A DNA stretch of 64,000 nt from Brevundimonas diminuta 470-4. GTDB taxonomy: Bacteria; Pseudomonadota; Alphaproteobacteria; Caulobacterales; Caulobacteraceae. Below the pieces are notes generated by a model. It was given only the letters and a program-made list of their open reading frames with translations, did no database searches and was not told where the DNA came from. Numbering within the stretch: position 1 is the stretch's first letter; every line of letters begins with the position of its first letter. Below are positions 36,778 to 45,207 of the stretch, one piece after another. The stretch lies in NCBI GenBank assembly GCA_000318405.1, contig KB291794.1, positions 1 through 64,000 on the forward strand. Direction: 5' to 3'. Made by a program: the position numbers and the translations under genes.

Positions 36778-37076
36778 CCACGACGTCCGTAATGGATTGG
36801 ACGAGGGGAGGGGGCGGGCCGGGAACTTCTGTGTGAAGCTCAACGTCTTCACCCGCGATCGCCGCCGACGCAGAACGTCCCCTGGCTCAAGATCGAAGGC
36901 TATCCGGTCGAGGCCCGCCGCAGGCATAGTACCTCGCAAGCCGCCTGCCGCAAGGCATCGCGGAAAGTGTCGGCGACCTTCAGGGCGCTTCGCCGGTTTT
37001 GGAGTGTCCTGGCGCCATCCATGTTCGCGACGGCATGTGTCGTTGAACCCAATGCTCCGGGTCGGATTGTCTAGGG
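36778..37076. other. Intergenic stretch with no recognised feature
   Basis: About 300 bases between the SnoaL-like gene and the receiver gene. I see no gene, hairpin terminator or repeat in it. Confidence 0.4.
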
Positions 37077-37484
37077 ATGCAGACGTCAACCATTCCGTAC
37101 GCCCTGGCTGTCGACGATGACGCGATCATCCGCTGCGATGTCTATCAGATTCTTGAGGAGGCGGGGTTCCGCTGTCTCGAAGCCGCTTCCGGAGATGAAG
37201 CGCTGGAACACCTTTCTCAGATGGCGGAGTCGATCGTCGTGCTCTTCACGGATGTCGAAATGCCAGGATCCGTGAACGGCTTCGCTCTTGCGCGTCATGT
37301 CGCCGAGCATTGGCCCCACATTGAAATCGTCGTGTCCAGCGGCAATGTCCGTCCCGCAGCGGAAGACATACCTGAAAAGGCGGCGTTCATCACGAAGCCC
37401 TTCTCGGCTGAGGTGGTCCACGAAGAACTGAGACGCCTCCTCCCTGACGGAAAGAAGCCAGACCCTCTCAAAACTGCGGTTTGA
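37077..37484 (+). CDS. Stand-alone response-regulator receiver protein
   Basis: This 135-residue protein is a single CheY-like receiver domain. The acidic pocket is in LAVDDDAIIR, the phosphoacceptor Asp in VLFTDVEMPG, a Ser in VVSSGN and the Lys in AFITKPFSAE. There is no output domain, so it must act through a partner. Single receivers of this FixJ/CheY kind are common in Caulobacterales stress and cell-cycle circuits. No kinase is adjacent. Confidence 0.85.
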   Translation: MQTSTIPYALAVDDDAIIRCDVYQILEEAGFRCLEAASGDEALEHLSQMAESIVVLFTDVEMPGSVNGFALARHVAEHWPHIEIVVSSGNVRPAAEDIPEKAAFITKPFSAEVVHEELRRLLPDGKKPDPLKTAV

Positions 37485-37633
37485 GTGCATCGCTTGGGCC
37501 AGGCTGTCCGAGCGATCGCACAGCCGACCAACCACTCTCAGCAGTCTTGGCGCTCGCGCACGATGGGCTATTGGCTCAGGGCCGCGCGACGATCCGGGTC
37601 CGGCGAGCAAGACCCGCGCCCCAGGCGACGGAC

Positions 37634-38437
37634 TTAGGTCGCGGCCCCTGCGCCGATGAACGCGCCAGCGCTCTTCCAGAGCATGTAGGCCGCGACCACG
37701 AAGATGAGGACCGAGAAAACGGTCGTCAGCAGGCCGGTGGTGCCCGACAGTTTCCTGGCGACCAGGGTGCCGCCGAAACTGCCCGCGAGACCGCCGAGGA
37801 TGAACACCCCCGCGAGCGGCCAGTCGATCAGTCCAGAGAAGGCGTAGTTGAGCGCCGTGGTCAGACCGAAGGCCGTGACGGCGACGAGCGACGAGCCGAT
37901 CGCGTTCAGGATCGGCATGCCGGTCGAGGCGACGAGGCCCGGCACGATCAGGAAGCCGCCGCCGATTCCGAAGAAGCCCGAGAAGACCCCGGTCCCGAGG
38001 CCGAAGCCCAGCACCTTGGGCGCGTTCTCGCGGTCGCACTCGGCGCCCGGATTGCCGATTGCGGCCCGCCCGCGCAGCATCAGAATGCCGACCACGATCA
38101 TGACGAGGGCGAACAGGAACAGCAGTTTCTCGCCATCGAACGCCTTGCCCACAGTCGATCCGGCGAAGGCTCCGGCGACGCCCGCCCCCGCATACATGCC
38201 GGCGCAACGCCACTTCACCGTGCCGTTCCGGGCATGGTTCATCAGCCCTGCCGCCGCATTGGCGGCCACCGCCAGGGCGCTGGTGCCGATGGCCACGTGC
38301 GGGCTTGGAACACCGACCAGATAGACCATCAGGGGCACGGCCAGGATGGACCCGCCGCCTCCCACGAGGCCAAGCGTGAAACCGACCAGACCGCCCGACA
38401 GGGCGCCGAGCAGATACTGCAGAGGGTCCAAGCTCAT
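37634..38437 (-). CDS. TauE/SafE-family sulfite or sulfur-compound exporter
   Basis: This 267-residue membrane protein has about eight hydrophobic helices and the family repeats LGLVGGGGSILAVPLMVYLVG and GFFGIGGGFLIVPGLVAS. TauE/SafE proteins export sulfite, thiosulfate or sulfoacetate. It is the last gene of a seven-gene sulfur operon and overlaps the preceding gene by four bases. In this setting it likely removes sulfite or thiosulfate made from persulfide. Confidence 0.88.
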   Translation of the reverse strand: MSLDPLQYLLGALSGGLVGFTLGLVGGGGSILAVPLMVYLVGVPSPHVAIGTSALAVAANAAAGLMNHARNGTVKWRCAGMYAGAGVAGAFAGSTVGKAFDGEKLLFLFALVMIVVGILMLRGRAAIGNPGAECDRENAPKVLGFGLGTGVFSGFFGIGGGFLIVPGLVASTGMPILNAIGSSLVAVTAFGLTTALNYAFSGLIDWPLAGVFILGGLAGSFGGTLVARKLSGTTGLLTTVFSVLIFVVAAYMLWKSAGAFIGAGAAT

Positions 38438-38937
38438 GGGACGTCATCCTGGTGAGCTACGGCGGCTTCAAAGCCGAGGCGCCCGCAGGGATGTTTGGGC
38501 CCCATGGGAGTCTTCGCGTCGCGCCGGGCGTCGAGCCGAGAGCGAAGCGTCGACAGATCGTAGCCGGCCGCGGCGGCCGTCATGATCAGGACGTCCGTCT
38601 GCTGCGCCTCGGCCTGGGTCAGGGCCCAAAGCGTCGCCGAGCGCATGCCGGTGCGGCAGTAGGCGAGGGCCGGGCCGTCCAATCGCGCCAGGGTCTGCGC
38701 CATCTGCATGACATGCTCGTCCGCGACCGCTCCGCCAAGCGTCGGCACATGAGCGAAACTCATGCCGTGAGATGCCGCCAGATCCCGAATTTCAGCGGCC
38801 GTCGGCTGTCCGGGTTCCTCGCCGTCGGGCCGGTTGTCGATGATGGCGCGGAAGCCAGCGCGCGCCGCCTCGGCGACGTCCCCTGCGGTGAGTTGGGGCG
38901 CGACGGAGAGGGACGCCGAAAGGGTCTTGAACGGCAT
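38434..38937 (-). CDS. TIGR01244-family sulfur transferase / phosphatase-like protein
   Basis: This 167-residue protein has a dual-specificity-phosphatase-like fold of the Blh/TIGR01244 family: SVAPQLTAGDVAEAARAGFR, IDNRPDGEE, and the active-site loop AYCRTGMRS. In BigR-controlled sulfide operons this domain is often fused or adjacent to the persulfide dioxygenase. Here it is a separate gene in the same operon. The cysteine in YCRTG is the likely sulfur-carrying residue. Confidence 0.82.
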   Translation of the reverse strand: MPFKTLSASLSVAPQLTAGDVAEAARAGFRAIIDNRPDGEEPGQPTAAEIRDLAASHGMSFAHVPTLGGAVADEHVMQMAQTLARLDGPALAYCRTGMRSATLWALTQAEAQQTDVLIMTAAAAGYDLSTLRSRLDARRDAKTPMGPKHPCGRLGFEAAVAHQDDVP

Positions 38938-38974
38938 GGCGATGGTCCTCGAAAGGGTATGTGAGTGACTGGGT

Positions 38975-39178
38975 TCAGCGGCGTCGGGCGCGCGTGGACA
39001 GGCCGAACGGCAAATAGGCCGGACAGGTCGCCGTGAGGCTGGTCAGCAAGAGGGCGACGGCGACGGCTCCGAGAACCAGGGCGAGGGTTCCGCCGATCAG
39101 GCCCAGTCCATAGGCTCCGATGACGGCGGCGACGGCGACGAGCCGGATGATCCGGTCGAGCGTTCCCATGTTCTTCAC
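38975..39178 (-). CDS. DUF2892 (YgaP-like) inner-membrane protein
   Basis: This 67-residue protein has two membrane helices (IIRLVAVAAVIGAYGLGLIGG and LALVLGAVAVALLLTSL) and a conserved cysteine in TATCPAYLPFG, the DUF2892 pattern. These small proteins are common in sulfide-detoxification operons and occur as the membrane part of rhodanese YgaP. GTG at 39178 (MKNMGTLDR) is chosen because AAGG lies upstream and this N-terminus is the family form. Confidence 0.8.
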   Translation of the reverse strand: MKNMGTLDRIIRLVAVAAVIGAYGLGLIGGTLALVLGAVAVALLLTSLTATCPAYLPFGLSTRARRR

Positions 39179-39240
39179 GGCGAGGGTCCTTGGGTTCAAA
39201 GGGCGCCGGCGCGGTCGATGCGACCGCGCCGATATAAGGC

Positions 39241-39894
39241 TCAGGCAGCGATCGGGCGGGTCGAGAAATACCAGTCGGTATATTTGAAGCCTTCGCCCTC
39301 GCGGGCGTTGGCGGCGTCGACCGTTTTCGGCGGCGAGACGATGGCGTCGTCGCCCGGCTGCCAGCCGGCGGGTGTGGCCACGCCGTTGGCGTCGCTCGTC
39401 TGCATGGCGGTGACCAGGCGGACGATCTCGGGAATCGAGCGGCCGTTGCTCATGGGATAATAGAGCATGGCGCGCAGGACGCCTTCGGGATCGATGATGA
39501 AGGTGGCGCGCACCGCCGAGGTGTCGCTGGCCCCCTCGTGGATCATGCCGTACGCGCGGGCGACGTCCATCTTCAGGTCTTCGATGATCGGGAAGGGGAT
39601 CTCGACGCCGAACTTCTCGGCGATGTTCCGCGTCCAGGCGATGTGGGAGAAAATGCTGTCGATCGACAGGCCCAGAAGTTCGCAGTTCTTGGTCCGCAAC
39701 TCGGCGGCGACGCCCGCAAAGGCGATGAATTCGGTCGTGCAGACCGGGGTGAAGTCGGACGGGTGCGAGAACAACACCAGCCACCGGCCCTTGTAGTCGG
39801 CCAGCGAGCGGTCGCCGTGGGTGGTCTTGGCCGCGAAGTTCGGCGCGGGCGCGTTCAGGCGCGGCAGGCCGACAGGGCTTTGGGTCTCAGACAT
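39241..39894 (-). CDS. 1-Cys peroxiredoxin (Prx6 type)
   Basis: This 217-residue thiol peroxidase has the peroxidatic Cys52 in SDFTPVCTTEF and the Prx6-type C-terminus (PMSNGRSIPEIVRL, then GEGFKYTDWYFSTRP). It would reduce peroxides, and possibly persulfides, formed while the operon oxidises sulfide. It overlaps the preceding YedE-like gene by eight bases and is followed by the DUF2892 gene. Confidence 0.9.
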   Translation of the reverse strand: MSETQSPVGLPRLNAPAPNFAAKTTHGDRSLADYKGRWLVLFSHPSDFTPVCTTEFIAFAGVAAELRTKNCELLGLSIDSIFSHIAWTRNIAEKFGVEIPFPIIEDLKMDVARAYGMIHEGASDTSAVRATFIIDPEGVLRAMLYYPMSNGRSIPEIVRLVTAMQTSDANGVATPAGWQPGDDAIVSPPKTVDAANAREGEGFKYTDWYFSTRPIAA

Positions 39895-40339
39895 TGGATG
39901 TCTCCAGGGAGGGCTGCTTTGCCGGGGCGGCGGGCAGCAGGCGGTGCAGGATCATCCCGGCCAGCATGGCCGCGACGAAGAGGGCGGCAGGGATCGGGGC
40001 GATGACGAGATCGGCGATGGCGGGGCCGGGGCAAAGCCCGGCGACGCCCCAGCCGATGCCGAACAGGGCCGCTCCGCCGATCAGGCGGGGATCGAGATCG
40101 CGGGCGGTGGGCAGAGCGAACCGCTCGGCCGCCATCGGCGAAGGCATCCGCTTCTGAATTCGCCAGGCGAGGGCCATGGGGATCAGGGCCCCGCCCATGA
40201 CGAAGGCCAGCGTCGGGTCCCAGGCGCCGAACAGGTCGAGGAAGCCGCGCACGCGCTGCGGATCGGCCATGCCGGAGACGGCCAGACCGGCGCCGAACAG
40301 AACGCCCGCGATCAGGGCGAAGACGATCGGGCGCATCAT
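39887..40339 (-). CDS. YeeE/YedE-family sulfur transporter subunit (PmpB-like)
   Basis: This 150-residue membrane protein has four hydrophobic segments and the motif GWGVAGLCPGPAIAD, whose cysteine is the family's sulfur-handling residue. YeeE/YedE half-proteins occur in pairs, such as PmpA/PmpB, and move thiosulfate or other sulfur species. It overlaps its partner by four bases (ATGA) and the peroxiredoxin gene by eight. Confidence 0.85.
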   Translation of the reverse strand: MMRPIVFALIAGVLFGAGLAVSGMADPQRVRGFLDLFGAWDPTLAFVMGGALIPMALAWRIQKRMPSPMAAERFALPTARDLDPRLIGGAALFGIGWGVAGLCPGPAIADLVIAPIPAALFVAAMLAGMILHRLLPAAPAKQPSLETSNV

Positions 40340-40779
40340 TGTCCCAGCCCCATCGCGTTCATGGCGGCGACCGTCGCGAAGCCCGTGAGCATGAAGGTGG
40401 CGGTCGCCACCAGCGACCGCGCCGACAGTCGGGATATGCCGCAAACGCCATGTCCGCTGGTGCAGCCGCTGCCCAGCCGAGTGCCGAACCCGACCACCAG
40501 GCCGCCGATGATGAGGGCGGCGAAACCCTGTTCGAACCGTGTTTCGACGGGTCCGAGGATCAGCGCCACGAGCAGGGCGCCCAGCGGCAGACCGACCACG
40601 AAGGCGATCGCGAGCGGACGGGGCGCGCCGTCGACGGTGATCCCTGTGGCCCGCGCCGCGAGGCCACTGACACCCGCGATGCGTCCGAGGCCCAGCAGCA
40701 TGATGGCCGAGGCCGTGCCGATCATCAGGCCGCCGATCAGCCCCTGGACCGGCATGGCGTTGGCGAGAAGGTCGGTCAT
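40336..40779 (-). CDS. YeeE/YedE-family sulfur transporter subunit (PmpA-like)
   Basis: This 147-residue membrane protein is the other half of the pair. It carries GSGCTSGHGVCGISR, the strongly conserved two-cysteine motif of YeeE/YedE, and LLGLGRIAGVSGLA near the start. It begins with an ATG overlapping the stop of the persulfide-dioxygenase-like gene by one base. The pair together would form a complete sulfur-compound transporter. Confidence 0.87.
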   Translation of the reverse strand: MTDLLANAMPVQGLIGGLMIGTASAIMLLGLGRIAGVSGLAARATGITVDGAPRPLAIAFVVGLPLGALLVALILGPVETRFEQGFAALIIGGLVVGFGTRLGSGCTSGHGVCGISRLSARSLVATATFMLTGFATVAAMNAMGLGQ

Positions 40780-41705
40780 CACAGAACGTCCAGCGGGATC
40801 TTGAGGTAGCGGGCGCCGTTGGATTCCGGCTCGGGCAGATGGCCGCCGCGCATGTTCACCTGGATCGAAGGCAGGATCAGCTTGGGCATGGACAGGGTGG
40901 CGTCGCGCGCATCGCGCATGGCCACGAACTCATCCTCTCCGACGCCTTCATGGACATGGACGTTGCCCGCGCGCTGGGCTCCGACCGTGGTCTCCCAAAC
41001 GAAGGTGTCGCGTCCGGCGGCCTTATAGTCGTGGCAGTGGAACAGGCGCGTCTGCTCGGGCAGAGCCATGAGGCGGCGGATCGAACGATACAGTTGGCGG
41101 GAGTCGCCACCAGGGAAGTCGGCGCGCGCCGTGCCGTAGTCGGGCATGAACAGGGTGTCGCCGGTGAAGACGGCGTCGCCGATCACATAGGCCAGGTCCG
41201 CTGGCGTATGACCGGGCACATGAAGCGCGATGGCTTCAAGCCCGCCAATCCGGAAAACGTCTCCGTCCTCGAACAGGCGATCGAACTCCGAGCCGTCGCG
41301 CGCGAATGCGGCGCCGGCGTTGAAGATCTTTCCAAAGACAGTCTGGACGTGGATGATTTCGCGACCGATCGCGAGTTGTCCGCCCAGATGCGCCTTCAGA
41401 TAGGGCGCGGCCGACAGGTGATCGGCATGGGCATGGGTTTCCAGCAGCCAGACCACGGTCAGACCTTCGGCTCTAACATAGGCGATGAGGGCGTCGGCCG
41501 AGGCGAAGGATGTCCGGCCCGCCGCCGCGTCGTAGTCCAGAACGCTGTCGATCACCGCCGCCTCGCGGGTCGCCGGATCGTGGACGACATAGCTGACGGT
41601 ATTGGTCGGTTCGTCGAAGAAGCTTCTCACTGTCGGAACCGCGGCGGAGCCCAACCGTGCGTGCGAAATGAGGCGCGCTGCGTCCTGAAGGGGTATGTCT
41701 TGCAT
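40779..41705 (-). CDS. Metallo-beta-lactamase-fold hydrolase, persulfide-dioxygenase-like
   Basis: This 308-residue protein has the metal motif THAHADH (His91, His93, Asp95, His96), then HVPGHTPAD and GDTLFMPDYGTARADFPGG, the pattern of ETHE1/Blh-type enzymes. These oxidise glutathione persulfide to sulfite with iron and oxygen. The ATG at 41705 has GGAG seven bases upstream. It is the first gene of the seven-gene sulfur operon, divergent from a BigR-type repressor that probably controls it. Confidence 0.88.
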   Translation of the reverse strand: MQDIPLQDAARLISHARLGSAAVPTVRSFFDEPTNTVSYVVHDPATREAAVIDSVLDYDAAAGRTSFASADALIAYVRAEGLTVVWLLETHAHADHLSAAPYLKAHLGGQLAIGREIIHVQTVFGKIFNAGAAFARDGSEFDRLFEDGDVFRIGGLEAIALHVPGHTPADLAYVIGDAVFTGDTLFMPDYGTARADFPGGDSRQLYRSIRRLMALPEQTRLFHCHDYKAAGRDTFVWETTVGAQRAGNVHVHEGVGEDEFVAMRDARDATLSMPKLILPSIQVNMRGGHLPEPESNGARYLKIPLDVL

Positions 41706-41938
41706 GTCGGGCTCCAGGTTTGGCAGGGATCGAAGAGGGGCGATGAAGGTGCAGTGACACAAGCGGTCGGGTCAGGTCGTTGACCTAGGTCAACCGGCGG
41801 TCGCCACGACCGCTCCGGGTTGGAAAGGGATGAGACGCTGTTGGAAAAGCGCTTGGTCGCTAGGTTGCAAAGGCATGGCAGGCAGACGGCTCTCGCTTGA
41901 CGCTCCCAAGACTGTAAGTTCTCGGGAAAGCCATATAT

Positions 41939-41954
41939 ATTAGTATAGTCTAAT
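41939..41954. promoter_or_regulatory. Candidate operator of the BigR/SqrR-type repressor
   Basis: ATTAG-TATAGT-CTAAT is a perfect 5-bp inverted repeat inside a sharply AT-rich stretch (41933-41970) in otherwise GC-rich DNA. It lies 27 bases upstream of the repressor start and between the two divergent units. AT-rich palindromes are the known targets of BigR-type ArsR proteins, so binding would shut off both directions until persulfide oxidises the repressor. Confidence 0.65.
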
Positions 41955-41980
41955 TTAGCAAATATAAATGTTGTGACGCT

Positions 41981-42292
41981 GTGCCCGACTTCGAAAATGC
42001 TGATCTCGCCCACCTTCAAGCCAGCGCCGCAGACGCGGCGGGTCTGCTCCGGGCGCTCTCCAACGAGAAGCGGCTGATGATCCTATGCCAGCTGGGCGAG
42101 CAGGAGTTGGCCGTCAGCCAGATGATGCCCGTTCTCGGCCTGTCCCAATCAGCCCTGTCCCAGCACCTGGCGAAACTGCGCGAAGAGGGGCTCGTCGCCA
42201 CACGGCGGAACGGCACGACAATATTCTACCGCATCGCCGAGCCTTCTGTTCTGCGGGTGATCGCCGTCCTTGCCGAGATCTACTGCCCCTGA
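41981..42292 (+). CDS. ArsR-family persulfide-sensing repressor (BigR/SqrR type)
   Basis: This 103-residue winged-helix repressor has the recognition region VLGLSQSALSQHLAKLREEGLV. Cys36 (in LMILCQL) and Cys102 (in EIYCP) are 66 residues apart, the same spacing as the two sensing cysteines of SqrR/BigR that link through sulfur atoms when persulfide rises. It lies divergent to the sulfur operon with an AT-rich palindrome between them. GTG at 41981 is the only good in-frame start. A metal-sensing role is less likely because the usual extra ligands are not seen. Confidence 0.88.
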   Translation: MPDFENADLAHLQASAADAAGLLRALSNEKRLMILCQLGEQELAVSQMMPVLGLSQSALSQHLAKLREEGLVATRRNGTTIFYRIAEPSVLRVIAVLAEIYCP

Positions 42293-42462
42293 GTGGGTGT
42301 CCGGGTGAGCCTGACGGTGCGGGCGGGGCTGTCCCGAGAGCGCGCGCTCCGGAGGTCCACGGTCCTCGGGAGCGGCTTGAGGCTTGACCTGCATCAAGGC
42401 GCCGGAGTCGGCCTGGCCTAGGATCCGAACGCCGCCAAAGAAGGCGCGCCGGAGACGATGAC

Positions 42463-43569
42463 GTGCAAACCGTATGGCAGGGCCTGAGCGAGACCGAGGC
42501 GCTCGCGCGCCTTCGGACGTCTGGACCCAATGCGCTCGCCCCGGTCCGCTCACGCGGGGTGGGCCGGATCTTGGCCGGCACCCTTCGTGAGCCGATGTTT
42601 TTGCTGCTGGTGGCCGCTTCCGTCCTCTACCTCCTCATCGGCAACCTGGGGGAGGGGCTTTTTCTGACCTTGGCGGCTGCTGCGACGGTCGGCCTCGTTG
42701 TGGTGCAGGAGGCTCGCAGCCAACGCGCCCTGAAAGCGCTGCGCGACCTCGCGGAGCCAAGCGTGAGGCTGATCAGGGACGGGATAGAGAGGGTCGCGCC
42801 CGTCAACGGGCTCGTTCCGGGCGACATCATTTTGATTGGCGAAGGCCAGCGCATCCCTGCGGATGGTCGCCTTGTGGACGGCGATGTGCTGAGCGTCGAT
42901 GAGTCCGCGCTCACCGGAGAATCGGCGCCGATCGCCAAGGCGACAGCGCGCACGGACCTGGACGGCCCTGCGTGTGACGATCGACTGGTCGCCGGCACCC
43001 TGATCGCCAGCGGGCAAGCGGTTATGAAGGTCCTTGAGACCGGACCCCGGACAGCCTTGGGCAAGATTGGCGCGTCGCTGGCGACCATTCGAACCGGTGC
43101 GACACCCCTCCAGAAATCGACACGGCGGCTTGTCGCGGTGTTCGGGCTCCTCGCGGTCGCCCTGAGCGGCACGGTGACCGTCGCCTACGGTGTTCTAGGC
43201 AATTGCTTGACCTGGATCAAAATGACGCAGCCGGAAATATTGAATCCGGCCAATATTGTCTTAAATGTAAGCTTCGCCTTGGACGGATTGATAGCCGATC
43301 GTGATCGAGCGTACTGTCGAGCGGTCGCGTTTTTCTTGAAGGTTTACCGCTCGACCCCAATTTGTTTGATCGAAAACTGCGCCCACCCCATCTATCGGAC
43401 GATGCTGGCGGACTACTATCAGCGGGCTGTAAATGGATCATACGGCCAGCAAACGCCGATGCTGCTTGACGAAGCACTGTACTGGCACAGGCGATACCTA
43501 AGCACGCAATCCATGGTCCAGGCGTCGCTTTCGGACGGGAGCATCGAGATGGCGCGGTCAAGTCAGTGA
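42463..43569 (+). pseudogene. Truncated P-type cation ATPase fused to unrelated sequence
   Basis: The first about 245 residues are the N-terminus of a PacL-type P-type ATPase: SETEALARLRTSGPNAL, two membrane helices, and the actuator domain with DGDVLSVDESALTGESAPIAK. The reading should continue to the DKTGT phosphorylation site but changes character near 43200 (after VTVAYGVLGN). The last about 120 residues (for example SFALDGLIADRDRAYCRAVAF) match nothing I know and are encoded by visibly less GC-rich DNA. The ATPase cannot function. The second half may be a separate acquired fragment, with its own ATG at 43222 in the same frame. Confidence 0.8.
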
Positions 43570-43832
43570 TCGCGCCATGACGCACGGTGTCTCCTACGCT
43601 TATGGCGTCTCGCGCGGACAATCCGGTTACGAGGCGTCGAGGAAGCTCAGCTGGCGGCATGATCGGCTCATCCCCGATCGTCCATCTTTGATGTCTGGTC
43701 GATATCAGCTAAGGACTGACGCAGAAATCAGGCCGCTGCACGGCCAGGCTGGCGTCGCTGTGGCGATGAATCCGGTCCGACGCCCGTCGATAACCTGGCG
43801 TCACGAACGCTTCAGCATTGATGGAGGCCGCC
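43570..43832. other. Gap between two damaged transporter genes
   Basis: No gene recognised. It lies between the truncated P-type ATPase and the internally deleted nhaA and may contain further rearrangement joints. Confidence 0.35.
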
Positions 43833-44291
43833 GTGGCGCGCAAACTGACGCTCGATTTTCTGGAGCCCGAGGCTGCGTCCGGCACGGTTCTGGGCCTCGC
43901 GGCGGTCGCGGCGGTCGCCGTCGTCAACTCCCCCTGGTCGGCGGATTATTCCACATGGCTAAAGAGCACCCATGCGCTTCAGATCGGTCCGATCCGTCTG
44001 GAGGAGACCATATCCGATTGGATCAAGGAAGGGTCGACCCGGATGCAGGTCTACGGCGTGTCGCTCCTGTGCGGCGTCGGCTTCACGATGAGCCTCGTCA
44101 TCGGCGTTCTCGCCTTCCCGGGCGCAGTGGATTCGCCCGAGCAGATAGAGCTCAAACTCGGTGTCATCGGCGGTTCGATCCTGTCAGCGATCGGCGCAGC
44201 CATTGTGCTGGGCCTTGCGAGCCGACGTCGGGAAGTCGATCCCGTCGCGGCGGACCCGAACGTCGAACCGATCGGCGTCGAGCAGTCCTGA
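43833..44291 (+). pseudogene. nhaA: NhaA sodium/proton antiporter with large internal deletion
   Basis: The N-terminus (LTLDFLEPEAASGTVLGLAA, then ETISDWIKEG) and the C-terminus (MQVYGVSLLCGVGFTMSLVIG, then ELKLGVIGGSILSAIGAA) both belong to NhaA. The roughly 220 residues between them, including the transport-site aspartates, are missing. The product is 152 residues instead of nearly 400, and the frame is preserved across the joint (near 44028-44038). GTG at 43833 has GGAGG seven bases upstream. It cannot act as an antiporter. Confidence 0.85.
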
Positions 44292-44306
44292 AGAACGGGC
44301 CGGCCT

Positions 44307-44717
44307 ATGCAGGAAACATCAATGATCGTCTGGGCCTCAAGAGGCTTCGTCGTGCTTGTCGGAGTCTGGCTCGTCGGGCTGGGCGTATTTATGCTTGCCC
44401 GGCCACGGCTGGCCTTGGCCGCTCTCGCCCGGCTCGGTGGGTCGCCGGGCGTTCATATCGGTGAGATGATGCTCCGCCTCCTCGCCGGGGCCGCGTTCCT
44501 GATCGCCTCGGCGTCCACCCGCCATCCGACCTTGATGTCCGTCGTGGGCCTGTTCCTGGTTCTGTCGGCTTGTGTGATCCTGGCCTTGCCGCGTCTGTGG
44601 CACGCGGCCTATTCGGCTTGGTGGGCCAAGCGAATCCCGGTGGGAGGCGTCCGGGCTATCGCGTCTATTTCCATCGCGCTGGGAGGGCTGGTGATCTGGG
44701 TCCTCATCCAGCCCTGA
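44307..44717 (+). CDS. Unknown four-helix membrane protein
   Basis: This 136-residue protein has four hydrophobic segments: FVVLVGVWLVGLGVFML, MLRLLAGAAFLIASAS, MSVVGLFLVLSACVILAL and AIASISIALGGLVIWVL. No family is recognised. It starts 16 bases after the nhaA remnant and may have been co-transcribed with it. Confidence 0.65.
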   Translation: MQETSMIVWASRGFVVLVGVWLVGLGVFMLARPRLALAALARLGGSPGVHIGEMMLRLLAGAAFLIASASTRHPTLMSVVGLFLVLSACVILALPRLWHAAYSAWWAKRIPVGGVRAIASISIALGGLVIWVLIQP

Positions 44718-44824
44718 TGCGCGATGGCTTTGGCACACTGCGTTGTCGGACCTATTGGGGAGTTCGCGAGACAGGAGTTTACCTAGCCCGCGCCGAACGG
44801 ACCTCGAAACGCAGAATGAAAGCC

Positions 44825-45061
44825 TCAGGGCTCGGCCCCCGTCCATTTGGCGACCACGTCGCCAGCCGGCGCCTCCGTAGTCGTGCCGCTCGGGACAGGT
44901 CGGTGGTGAACACTGAGCACGGTGAGATATTGCACATGCCCCTCATACTCCACCGCGATGCGGTCGGCAGGCGACGGCAGGCCCAGAAAGTGGAACTCTC
45001 CCCAGTCCTGGGATGGGTCCCTGCTGGAGCCACGCTCAACGAGCAAACGAGAGGTGACCAT
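44825..45061 (-). CDS. Small unknown protein with strong ribosome binding site
   Basis: This 78-residue soluble protein has a short beta-rich core (ADRIAVEYEGHVQYLTVLSV). An AGGAGG sits six bases upstream of the ATG, a clear sign of translation. It is divergent from trkA, with about 146 bases between the starts. No function can be assigned. Confidence 0.6.
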   Translation of the reverse strand: MVTSRLLVERGSSRDPSQDWGEFHFLGLPSPADRIAVEYEGHVQYLTVLSVHHRPVPSGTTTEAPAGDVVAKWTGAEP

Positions 45062-45207
45062 ATCTATCCTCCTGAGAGATGTCTCAGGGACGCAGGGAAA
45101 GCGCCACCCGTCAACGCAGACCGGCTGGGATTAACCGGCAGCGTCGTTGAGCCGCAGTGCGTGATCGGTTCTGATCTCGCAATCCGAGAAGCGGACCAGA
45201 GGCACTC

